A stretch of DNA of 64,000 nucleotides, from NCBI GenBank assembly GCA_037074615.1, contig CM073570.1, forward strand, positions 15,359,685-15,423,684. Direction: 5' to 3'. Position 1 is the stretch's first letter; each line of letters begins with the position of its first letter. This stretch comes from Leucaena leucocephala (lineage: Eukaryota > Streptophyta > Magnoliopsida > Fabales > Fabaceae). The translations under genes and the position numbers were made by a program. This document shows, piece after piece, positions 1-14,177 of this stretch. The notes below the pieces were generated by a model. That model had not been told where the DNA came from. It made no database searches and worked only from the letters and a program-made list of their open reading frames with translations.

Positions 1-431
1 TTGAGGCACTGTTATTAAGAAGAAAAACAAGGCGACCAATTAAAAGGGAAATAAGGATGAGTCAAAATCTATCTATGGAGTCCTAGTAATAATTTCAGAA
101 AAGAAAGAACAACTTATGCTTATGCATCGAGACAATGGGAGAAGGCCGACCAAGACCAAACCCAGCAGAAACCGACAAAAACATTAAACCTTTTTTTTTT
201 GTACAAACATTGAACCTTATTAGTTTCTAAGACTGAGTTCAATGTTCGTTTATGACCCCATTATCAATCTTTCTATCCATTTTCAGGTCATTCACACTAT
301 ATGGCTCTCTCTCATTTCATTTTCAGTAATGTCAACCCATGATGATCTTGGAGAACTTATTAGACCCTTTGAATCAACCGTTCCATATCTACATGGCCGG
401 TGTTACATTACGTTCTTTCGTCGTTTATTCA
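1..431. other. Intergenic, no gene seen
   Basis: AT-rich sequence at the left edge. The short open frames here lack family features or codon bias that I can recognise. It ends at the left border of the CACTA-type element. Confidence 0.5.
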
Positions 432-1618
432 CACTACAAAAAAATGGATTTAGTCATCGCTGAAAGAACAAAAGTCGCCGCCTATAATACTGTCGCATAT
501 AAGTCTAGATCTGTGTTTAAGTGCTTCATTCTTTAAGTGATGACTGTCGCATATAACAGTATTATAGTCTAGATCTGTGTTTAAGTGCTTTATTCTTTAC
601 TTATCTGAGCTAAATCGACCATAAACCACTCAAAATCTCAACTTAAATCAGTGACCCAATCCAAAATTGAAAGAGTAGAGGAGACGGAGTCAAAGAGTTC
701 ACCTCAGGAGGTCGACGACGCTACGAGTTTGATCTCCAGCATCACAAGCTAGTCCATCCTCCGACCACTCTTCCAACACTCTCATTCTGGTTCTGGAATG
801 TTTGAAAATGACAGAAAGTGAAGGAACTGAGGTGTTTAAAGGGGAAGAGAAGTCATGAGAAAATAAACTGACCTTCAGCAAACTTTTAATTTCAGCAGTG
901 ACAAGAAAAGTCGCCGCTAAAAGTCTACTTTTAATGGCGATAATAAAAGTCGCCGCTGAAAGTCTGATTTTTATCAAATAATTTTTAACAATAATTCACT
1001 TAATAAAATAATAATATTTTCTCCCAATAACTTCTTCAACTTATTAGAGAATTTTTATAAAATTTTTTGGGTAAATAATAACTTCTGACTATTTTTCTTA
1101 AATTTTCTAAGAAAATAGGCTTTTAATTCCTAAAAAATAGCTATTAAATCATTTGGGTCTCTTTTGAGAAAATAAACTCTTTCATAATTTTCTAAACCCT
1201 AAGATACGCATTTATACAAATGATATATATGTATGTATATATATACAATAGTAATTAAGAATGTATGTATGTATTTTACGTCCGCTTCATCTCCATCTTT
1301 CACAGACATTATATTATTATGTGTATAATATCTCTTTATTATAATAACATGTGAAATTTTTTTATTTATTATTTAAAAATAATATTATTCAATAATTTAA
1401 TTCTATAGTTGCTTAAAACCCCTTCAAGCAGGGAAAAATTTGTATGAATATTTTTAGCTGTGACAAATGTTGTCGCTGAATAACTCCTTATTGTCGCCGC
1501 AGAAACTATAAACTTTCTGCTGTGACACAGGGATGAGGCTATAAATTATATAATCTTCTGTGGCAATAATTAGTGTTACCGCAGAAAAGTGTGGACAAAT
1601 CAATGATTTTTTATAGTG
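432..1618. mobile_element. Non-autonomous CACTA (En/Spm-like) element
   Basis: The element begins CACTACAAAAAAATGG and ends with TTTTTTATAGTG, so both termini read CACTA inward. It is flanked by a 3-bp duplication, TCA at 429-431 and 1619-1621, the usual size for CACTA transposons. Subterminal regions carry several GTCGCCGCTGAAA-like motifs near 450-480, 905-960 and 1455-1510, as expected for transposase-binding repeats. A motif around GTCTAGATCTGTG is repeated near 503 and 568. No transposase is visible in 1187 bp, so the element is non-autonomous. The minus-strand open frame at 699-977 could be captured host sequence but has no recognised domain. Confidence 0.72.
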
Positions 1619-1621
1619 TCA

Positions 1622-4201
<2,580 letters not shown>

Positions 4202-5899
4202 ATGAGGAAGGAGGTGGTGGTGATAGCTTCATTGAGCACAACCTTAGCAGTGGTGGCAGCAGTGGCCGTGATCAAGAGGTGGAAGAAGAAGGAAGAAAGA
4301 CAATATAAGCAAACACGAAACCACGTTCTAGAATGTGCCACTCCTGTCAAAACCCTCTGGCTCGTCGCCGACGACTTAGTATCCAACATGAAAGCCTTTC
4401 TTGCTTCTTCTTCCTCCACCGAAATTTCGACTCTAAAGATGATCATTTCGTACGCCGCATCGCTCCCTAATGGATACTTCATCGATCTTCTCAAAATGAC
4501 TTCCTCTGTGCGTTTTGTCATACAGTTACGTTAAACTATATTTGCCATTGACAGAGAAGAAGAAGGTTTCTTCTATGGGGTTAACATGAGAGGCACCAAC
4601 TTCTTGATCTTGTGTGCCCGTCTCAGAGGAAAGAACAGCCATGTCTCTGACTTAGACCCAGAAGAAATCTCCTTCCCTCCTGATCTCCTGGACGCAACGA
4701 GACAAGCACATATATCTTGTTCCTCGTAATTTAAATTTCTTTCCGTGATTGATATAATGACGCTATGAACTGTGTGACAGGAAGTGTTTGAGTTTGTAGC
4801 TACGGAGATATCGAAATTCATTTTGGCACATCCATATCCGGAGGAGAAGGAAAATTCAAACGTTCCAAAGAAACTGGGTTTCACTTTGTTCGATAAGGCT
4901 GGTACTACTTCAAACCACTGGGAAACATTCGCCGCAGAAGACCCAGTTGAGTTTATTTGGTTTCACAGTACTTACGTTGTTTATATATATATATATATAT
5001 GCGCGTGAATGCATGCAATGAGACTTTTATATGTGTGTGTGTGTATTGGCGTCCTTGAATTAGGTTGGGAAAGAGATGGTGAATGAGTTCAATCAAGCCT
5101 TAAAGAACCATGGCATCAACAACATTCAGGTTTTTGCTATGGTAAGTCTTCTATCTCTATATATCTAATAGCCCAGTCCTTAATATAGGCACTATTTTAG
5201 GAAATAAATTCAATTCTAAATATAATATCTTAATATATTTTTATCTTATATTTATTATTTTTTTCAATTTATTTAATTTAAAAACTGATATATAATATAA
5301 TGTTACATATAAATATTTTATGTAGATTGTGTTACATTTATTTTAATTAACTAATAAACTCATTGATTCTATTTATTTAAATTAATTAAATAACATTTTA
5401 TATTAAACCCCGAAGGATACGGATATGTATAACGCATACATAAGCACAAACATTTAGTTAAATTAACAAGCAAAGCAGTGAAAATTTGAAATGGTGAGTA
5501 GGTTAAAGATACTGTAGGGGGATTGGCAGGAGGAAGATACTATAGTAGAGACAATGTGGCTGCAGTTACATTAGCAATGAGCACAAATGCCGTTTATGTA
5601 GAAGCAGATCAAGATGGATTCACCAAAAACCTGCATCAGGTGAGCTGGTTAGTCACTTTGAAAATTAGCCTCTGTTTAGTTCAAGGAAATAGGATTAGTA
5701 ATGAATAATGCAGGTAATTAGCACGGAGTGGAGAAACTTCAAGTCCTCACATATGACAGAGTCACACAATTTGATCTTAGTTTAGACGCTGAAAGCTCTA
5801 ATACCGGTAGCAAGGTATCATCAATATAATCAGCTACTTTGATTTTATTGCAATGTGTTATATCCAAAATTGAATCTTTCTTTTTTTTTTGTTTAATAA

Positions 5900-6094
<195 letters not shown>

Positions 6095-6134
6095 TAATTC
6101 ACTTTTAGATTTTAGAGAGATTAAATATATATTA

Positions 6135-6388
6135 CTCTTATCCTAAATATATAACATATTTAATTAATTTAATTAGATTAAAAAAATTAGTTAAGTTAAT
6201 TAATATATCATTTTTTTAAATATTTCAATAATCTTTTTTAACTCCATCTCTCATTCTCTTACTTAATTATTTTTAAAGGAGTATTAATATAAATAATTTA
6301 AAAAAAGTTAATAAATATATAAAATATGTCTTGTATTTAAAACTAAAATTAACTCCATAATTAAATCTTATATTAAAGACCGGAGAAG
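6135..6388. mobile_element. Stowaway-like MITE in intron 7 of the hexokinase-like gene
   Basis: A 254-bp AT-rich element flanked by TA dinucleotides at 6133-6134 and 6389-6390. Imperfect inverted ends resemble CTCTTATCCTAAATATA and its complement TATTAAAGACCGGAGAAG. The interior closely resembles the copy at 8578-8843. No coding capacity is seen. Confidence 0.55.
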
Positions 6389-6454
6389 TATTAGATTAGT
6401 CTTGTTATAAAAATTAACAAAGAATCTTAAGTCAATTTGATGACACTTCTATCT

Positions 6455-6540
6455 AAGAGCACTTAGTCCAACGGTAGATCAGCTAGATCAAAAGTGGACG
6501 GATTGAGTTTAAATTCCACTTTGTTAAAAAAGAATCCTAA
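6455..6540 (+). repeat. tRNA-like SINE remnant
   Basis: An A-box-like TTAGTCCAACGG near 6466 is followed about 40 bp later by a B-box-like GAGTTTAAATTCC near 6508. The order and spacing are those of an internal RNA polymerase III promoter. No tRNA cloverleaf can be formed with confidence, so this is more likely a decayed SINE head inside intron 7 than a tRNA gene. Confidence 0.35.
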
Positions 6541-7218
6541 GGAAAAATATCAAGCATAATCTATATTAGTAAGTTGTTTAAATATATAGTAATAGAATAC
6601 AAAAAAAGTACGAGATACTTTGTGGCCCAAAAGTTGTCCAAAAAACAAATGATGGGAGTTCCTTTAAAATTATATATTTTCAATTCTTTAATGCAGTGCT
6701 TTATTTTTTTCAATATATTCTAATACAGGGCGCCTGATATGGGAGCAATGCATCAAGACACATCAGAGCATCATGACGTAGTCAAGGAAAATCTGAGAGA
6801 TGTTTTTGTGGTGAGGATTAATTACTCAGACGATATATACACCTTGCATCAAAATTAAGAGAATTCAATGGTTTTTAAAAGAGTGTGCATGAAACTGCAG
6901 ATAACAGATACGAGTGAGATGGCAAGAGAAGTAGTAGCAGAGGTGTGTGACATAGTAACAGAAAGAGGAGCTCGTCTTGCTGCAGCAGGAATAGTGGGAA
7001 TAATAAAGAATCTAGAAAGAACGGAGAACAGAAGAAGTGTGGTGACAATGGAAGGTGGGCCCTATGAACATTATCGTATCTTCCGAAATTACCTTCATAG
7101 TAGTGTCTGGGAAATGCTGGCAAATGATCTCTCTGATAATGTCATCATTCAAACTCCTCATGGTGGTGCTGGCACTGGCGCTCTCTTCCTCGCTGCTTCT
7201 CAAACACACCTTTCTTGA

Positions 7219-8577
7219 TTCTTCTTCGAATTCGTCTTGTCAATGTTTTGTTCTCTATTTCACGATCTGCATATAGAAATGGAGACTCACCTAAGACGTC
7301 GTGTTCGATCCTCAATGATCATCTTGTGCTTTGAATTTGATATGAACTGAAACCATTTTTGGTTCTAATGATCTCCTCCATCTGAGTTACTGCAGAGTCA
7401 GCACTTCTGTTAGTTTAGTAATGTCACGTGCGCTTGGTTCTGTAGGTTACGTTAGTTGCATGCTTTCACCAAATGGAGCTCTCAAGCTCACTTTTGATGC
7501 CAATCTTCTTATTAGTATGAGATTTATAACAAATCAATACGATAACTTCTTCCTTAACTATATGCGATGTATCACTCTGGTCATTATTACAATGTCATTT
7601 TAACCTATTCTCATATACCAATGAATGATAGCTTAGCTAAGTTATTAAAAGAAATATTTATTTTAGTCTTATTTATAGGGTAGAAATAATTTTTTTTATA
7701 TAAATGTACTATTTTACCTTTCATTTATTTATATTAATTTTTTTTAATTAAGTGTAATATCTATTAAATAGAGATAAAGTTAAAAAATTATTAAATTTTA
7801 TAGTATAGTTAATAAGATTTAAGGTTTTTCTTAATCTATATAAAATATGTTAGAAATAACTTATAATATGACTAGAGGATTATGTCTTAAATTTATAAAA
7901 AAAAAAATTTGCCCTCATTATATAACGTGTATTACTCACTCCAGTTTTTTTTATAAGTAACATTCTCTTTCTTAAGGATGATTCTATATATCACAATAAT
8001 TTGAGTTTGTCTAAAAATTTAATATATTTTTTCCATCTTTACCCCCATTTAATTACACATCTCTCTCATCTATTTTTCTTACTCATTCTCTTTCACAACT
8101 ATCATGTTCATTATATTTTTTACACATTTATTGCTTTGACTAATTTTAACCAACACTTTGATGCGCGTGATTTGTATAGTTGTTGCTTATAAAGAGGACA
8201 AAAAGGAATATAAAGATATGTTATATATGTCTCCCATCTTTCTTCATTCAATATGGGTAAATTTAAACATAACCATTAATAACCTTTTAGGTAAATTTAT
8301 ATTTATGACAAAATTTTTTTTTATAATTATCTTATAATAAAGATTAAAGTGGTATGGAAGATGTTTCAAAGTGGGCGAAACTCAGAACTTCTTCAAGCCT
8401 AAATTAACTTTTGTGAAGCACAATTGATTTCATTCTTTAAGAACAAGTTCCACTAAGGCTGTGTCTTGAGAAAAATGGTGTTGAACTCACCTAAATTTCT
8501 TTATATAAAAAAAGGATAACAAAAATTTACTAATACTATTATTTTCATTATGTAACACCCATTTAAAATATTTATTA
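7219..8577. other. Intergenic, 3' flank of the hexokinase-like gene
   Basis: AT-rich DNA. The first 300 bases may be the 3' untranslated region. An AT-rich block at 7640-7900 looks like a decayed MITE but has no clean ends. No gene seen. Confidence 0.45.
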
Positions 8578-8843
8578 CCCCTATGATCCTAAATATAATA
8601 TAAAATATATTTAATTAATTTAATTATATTAAAATAATTAATTAAATTATTTACTATAATATATTTTTTTAAAACATCATAATAATCTTATTTAAGTCCA
8701 TCTATCATTCTCTTACTTGATTATTACTAAAAAATTATCAATAGAGATAATTTATGAAAGAGTTGGTAAACTTGAAAACTATATCTTATATTTAAGATCA
8801 CTATCAACTTCTTAATTAAGTCTTATATTTAGAGTCGAAGGAG
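8578..8843. mobile_element. Stowaway-like MITE
   Basis: A 266-bp element flanked by TA at 8576-8577 and 8844-8845. The ends CCCCTATGATCCTAAATATAA and TTATATTTAGAGTCGAAGGAG are imperfect inverted repeats related to the Stowaway terminus CTCCnTCCG. The interior shares blocks with 6135-6388, including a CCATCT..CATTCTCTTACTT block, which places the two in one family. Confidence 0.62.
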
Positions 8844-8992
8844 TATCATTACCTCCATTATTTAATACAAGATTAATTTGGTCTTCACACATTATTTTGT
8901 TTTTGTAGAGGACGACCATGAGATTTATGAATCTGGTCCTTAGGCATAATTTTACCATTTAATTATCAAGCCATGATATTGCTTAAATTAGA

Positions 8993-9284
8993 GGATTAAG
9001 GTATAAATTTGTTCTGAAATTGTTTGCTCAAGAGCAATGTTGTCTCAAAAAATTTTGGAGTTCAATTTCATCCCATAAATTTCAAATCATAGCAATACTG
9101 TCACATACTATTAAAAAAATTAATATTGACAGTTAAAAAAGTAGCGTTGACGGTTAATATGTAGACAATAAAGGGCAACATTGCTCTATTTTAATACTTC
9201 TGAGATAATCTTAAATCCAAAAAAAAATTCAAAGCAACATTATTCTTAAATAAAAATTTTTAAGACAAATTTACCCCTTAATCC
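8993..9284. mobile_element. MULE-type MITE with 9-bp duplication
   Basis: A 292-bp foldback element. The left end GGATTAAGGTATAAATTTG and the inverted right end GGATTAAGGGGTAAATTTG match, and similarity continues inward for about 75 bp through AATGTTGTCT/AATGTTGCTT. It is flanked by TAAATTAGA (8984-8992) and TAAATTAAA (9285-9293), a 9-bp duplication with one mismatch. That size and end type fit Mutator-like elements. No coding capacity. Confidence 0.65.
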
Positions 9285-9699
9285 TAAATTAAAAATAATC
9301 TAAAAATATGTTGAAAGCTCTAGAAAGAAAGAAAATTACTTGGTCAAAGGAATTGCTGTGAGATAAGATTGCTTCAATGAGAGTTTGGGTGAGATGAAAA
9401 GTTATTTCATATATATGTGTGGATTACTGTAAATTTGTAGTAATGAATCTTAGAGAATGATGAATGCTATATTGTCAAAGTTTTGCTTCAATTACAGTCT
9501 ATCTTAGTTTTATATTTATATATGTATTGTTTTTTTAATATCGGTATATGGGATAACATTATAAGATTATAATATTATTAATTGTGTTGGCTTTTGGATC
9601 CAAGGAATATGATTAAATAGGAAATGATAATGAGAATATTGAGTATGTTGGGCTCTTCTTTAACTTAAAAATGTGAATTCTTCGTTTAATTTAAGGTAA

Positions 9700-10550
9700 A
9701 AAAAACAATAAATATTTTGTTCTTATGAGTAAGTTGTATCCAATACCTTAAATTTTGTTTAGTATAATTCCATCCTTAATCTTTTAAAAATAGTACGATC
9801 TCACCCTTTGTTAACTGAGCTCCAAACGCTGTTAGTATCATCGTCTCCCTCTTCCTCCTCTTTATTCCTCAGCTATTCCAGATTCTTCTTCCTCATTCTC
9901 CATATGCTTCCTTCTTCCTAAGACTCCGGCGCTACTCTTCGCAGCCCACCTCTCTCATCTTTGTTTACTGTTTTGAGTTTGTTAACGAAGTCGCTCGTTG
10001 GAAAACAATGTCTTTTACAAAAAGTCAATATCTTCAATTCCTGAAATCTTCGAAGCGTTGCAGATTTGGATAAAAAAAAAAAAAAGGTTGCAGATAGTTT
10101 TACTTTTCTTATCCAGTTATCCTTTTTTATTTATATTTAGTTTTTATTTCTTTGTTTTGAAATTTGGGGTTTACAATTGGATAATAATCATAAAGGTTGA
10201 GGCATATGAACACAAAAGATGGATTTTTGAATCACAAGGAGCTAAGGATTCAAAGATAAAGGACATTGGAAGTTAGAGTAGCAAAGATATGATATTTAGA
10301 GCCGATAAGATTAGGGGCTGACTTGGACCTGATACCCAGGGCCCAAGGCGAGGAGGAGGTGTAGGGGTGAAGAATGAGGGAGGATGAGGGAGAGTTGAAC
10401 AACGATGATGATGAGGGTGGCAACGACGACGCAAGTTGGAGGAGCAGGAGGAGGCGGAAGGGAGAGATAGTGATGCTAACCCGCGCTACAAAAATATTAG
10501 GGTACTAAGATACTAAATATAACTTATAGATAATATTAGAATATTTGATA
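9700..10550. mobile_element. Possible decayed inverted-repeat element
   Basis: GTTAGTATCATCGTCTCCC near 9831 and the inverted complement of GGGAGAGATAGTGATGCTAAC near 10462 are similar. Both lie next to purine/pyrimidine-rich CTTCCTCCTC-type tracts. The outer sequences are also loosely complementary (AGTATAATTCCATCCTTAATC). I could not define ends or a target duplication. The 92-aa open frame at 9998-10276 is not recognised. Confidence 0.3.
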
Positions 10551-13537
10551 CTATTTTATTATTTAATTTAGGTATTTTAAATTTTACTTATTTAAATATT
10601 TTAATTTATAACATTATTTTTAGAGTTATTAGTAAAAAAATTGATATTTGATGTTAAACTATTTATGGTGAAAAAAATTAAATTATGAGAAATAGCACAA
10701 AATAAAATATAAATTATATAAGTCTAATTTAGTGCCTATTTTGATGGACAAAAAAGATCAACTTTAAGTTAAAACAGTGTTTTCTTAAAAATATATCCAA
10801 ATATCTCTATTAAAGTCAAAATTACTTTTCTACCCTGAATCATAATTCAAGATTTATATCATCTAGTAATCTCTTTGAGATAAACAGAAAAATCAAATCA
10901 CAACAAAAAATAATGAACACGTAATACCATTTTCTCCCTCCAATTTACCCCATTTTACTTTTAGTTCCTTAAATTTATTTCTTTCTAAAATATTAATTAT
11001 TATAATTTAATAAAAATATAGATTCTTTTGCCTTTTGAAGTATCAAAAACTATAATTTAAAACTTGAGTGATAAGAACCAAAATTTATATAAATTTAAAA
11101 GATTAAAAATTATATTTTTATTGAGTTTAGGCAATATCCTCTAATAGGTAGAGATTAATATTTTTAAATATAAAAATTACTAATATAGGTTTTGTTTGTT
11201 TTTTGAAAAAAATATTTTCTATACATACTATCTAATTTAAATTTAAAAAATTATGTTTAAAATACCCTATAACCTATTAACTTTATCGAATTTGGTTCGT
11301 AAAATAATTATAGGCAGTCACGCCCTGCCCATGCAAAGCATAGGACTCAAATTATTTCCCGGAAAGAATTCCACGTATCATGAGTTCACTTATTTAATAA
11401 CCGTTGCTAATAAGTTAAAAATCTCATAAAATTATTGAAGTTATTTTTTTTTGAAATCTACATTAGTGAAAGTCAACGTCCCTAATTGCCACTGCAATAT
11501 ATGTGTGTGTGTGTGTGTGTGTGTGTACACACACACACGCAGAGCCCAGCGGCCAACACATCTGTGACGGCATACTAAATATCACTGTTTAAGATTCATT
11601 TTCTGGTTAAGAAATCAAATAGATGTAATCCTATCATTGTACGAAAATGTCCGAGAGTATATTAATCACTCCACTTTTTATTATAAAACTATTTTTATAT
11701 AATTAACTAATTGTAACCAAATTTCTTAATCTATATATAAATAATTAATAAATTTATAAAATAAGGACATAAGGAAGTATAAAGACAAAACCTCACCTGT
11801 TTGGTTATTATATAATTTTTTTCACCTAGTAATTATACTAATAGAAAAGCTTCTCTTTAAAAAATTTATTAGTCAAAAAAATTTAAATTTAAATACTAAT
11901 AATCTCTAACATTTATGTATAAACTTTTTAAAATACTATAATTTTTTATATATAAAAATATATTAAGTCTTTTTTAGTCAATAAAATTTTTAAATAAAAT
12001 TTTTATTTATTTTCTATTATTTAGGACTTGTTGGCCACAAACATTATAGTAGGATGTGAATAGCATACTCAATAATTTACAGGATTAATATATATCTAAT
12101 ATCTTAAATAATTTTTTTTAAATATATTTAGTATTGTAAAATATTTTTTATCCATATTTATTATCCTAAATTATTTTTTATACTTTACTGTTGGATGCAC
12201 CAACAAAATACTTAACGTCAGGATACTAAATGCATCATAATATATTTTAATGTGTTTGACACATATAAAAAAATATTTTAAAATATTAAATATATTAATA
12301 AATATTTTTAAGTATTGGGTATCCCTTTATTATTATTATTTTAAATGATAAAAGGTTCGATAAATTAGATCTTGATAACTCATAATAATAAAGATATTTT
12401 TTAAATTTGAAGAGTATTTACATATCTAAATACTTACATATGGATTTAAATATAAAATTTTATAAATTATGTATCAATTTTTAACTAAGTAAATCAATCT
12501 TTATTAGCATAATTTACAATTTTACTTTTTTTCGGTTTTTTAAATATACAGTTACATGACTATACAAGAGTGAATAGATCAGTAAAAAGAAAGATGCGAG
12601 TACAAGAGGGGAGTGGGGGTATGATATGACATTAATATGTCTCAATCGTTCCCGTAAAAAAGCGTTGCAAAGTAAATGTTATTTCCCAGTTAGCTTTTTT
12701 TTTTTTTAAAAAAAAAGGCTTGTTGTTACGTTAGAAACATCAATTGTGGCATCCCCTTTGCCAACTTTCCACCTCCTTTCTGTCACTTCCACTAATTTTA
12801 AGTAACACCGTCCCCTCAAACATGTCCATCTATCTTTCTCTTTTATTTCTATCAACAATAGTTGCATTTTAAGTACACTTTTGTAGATGAAAATTAATTA
12901 AAATATCACTTCATATGACTTGCCCTTATTTTAATTTACACACAATAATATTTAATTTTTAGTTAGTTGATAATATACAAATTATTAATTCTTTACATTG
13001 AGTAAAAATGACTTGATTCTCTTTAATAAAAATTAGAGTTTAAAATTTTAAATAATAATAAATTTTATTATACTGGAGTGAGATCCGTCTGTTATAAAAG
13101 TTTAAAATCTATCTACTTTTTTTTTAGCACATTCAAACCGTTTTTTTTTATAAATGTTCAAATCTCCTTGAATATTTTTTTAGTATTTTCTCTTCAACAA
13201 ACTATATGTGTACTCTTTCTCTTATATTATAATTTTCTTGAGGAAGATAGCATCAACTGAGCTCAACATTAATGCTTAAATATAGCTTAATAATTCAAAA
13301 TGTCAAATAATTAATTATATCAAGAAAAAAGAAGAAAAAAAGTCTATCATATTGAAAGGTGAAGAATGGTAAAAAATAACTTTTTTAAAAAAAAAAGAAA
13401 GAAAGAAAGTCGATCAATCAATGGGTTGATCCGTCACTTTTACATGCCTATAATGTTTGGGATGTTATCACTAAAAAAGATATTTGAGATCCTTTATAAA
13501 AGTTGTCTTTTCATCAGTTCCAATCAATGCCCCAGAC
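10551..13537. other. Intergenic, very AT-rich, no gene seen
   Basis: Only AT-rich sequence and short simple repeats, including a TG tract next to an AC tract around 11500-11540. No domain or splice-consistent reading frame is visible. Confidence 0.5.
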
Positions 13538-14169
13538 TAGAGGTGGTAATGCGGGCCAACCCGCCAGATACGGGTTAGCCTGCCGTGGGTTGGCCTGAAA
13601 GCGGGCCAAAATTAACCGGCCCGCTTTCAGGCGGGTTGGTAAAACACCAACCCGAGCCCGCCAACCCGCCAATTTTTTTTTTTTTTTAAATTATTTATTT
13701 ATTTTTTTAAAAAAATATTTTCATATATATTTTTTAAAATAATTTATATGTATCAATATTAATTGAAAGTATGATCTAAAATTGTCAAAATATTTATTTT
13801 TTTAACTTTATCACTATCTATATATAAATTTATCACAAGTAAAATAATAATAAAATAAAATATATATTTAAAGAAATGACTTGATAAGATAAAGTTAGCA
13901 TAAATTAAGTATAATGTAAACTTTAATTTGGTTAAAACTCTAAAATTAATAAAGTGTAATATAAATAATAAAAATTAAAAAATTAAAAAAAAAAAAAAGC
14001 GGGCTAAGCGGGCTAACCCGCCAACCCGGCGGGTTAGCCCGCCGCGGGTTCGGGCTTGGCGGGTGCGGGTCAAAAAGACCCGCACCAAAATGGGTTGCCA
14101 ATTTGGCAACCCAACCCGCCATAAAATGGCGGGTTGGGCCCGCGGGCCCAACCCAAATTTCCACCTCTA
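13538..14169. mobile_element. hAT-type MITE with perfect 8-bp duplication
   Basis: A 632-bp element bounded by TAGAGGTGG and CCACCTCTA, flanked on both sides by CCCCAGAC (13530-13537 and 14170-14177). The 8-bp duplication and TAGAGGTGG terminus are those of the hAT superfamily. The arms are GC-rich and built of GCGGGTTGGC/GCCAACCCGC motifs in both orientations. A T-tract and an A-tract enclose an AT-rich centre. No transposase is present; the minus-strand open frame at 13946-14179 is a translation of the repeats. Confidence 0.88.
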
Positions 14170-14177
14170 CCCCAGAC

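Noticed and set aside
6455..6540. tRNA gene
   Set aside because: Box A and box B resemblance only; no acceptor stem or anticodon arm could be formed.
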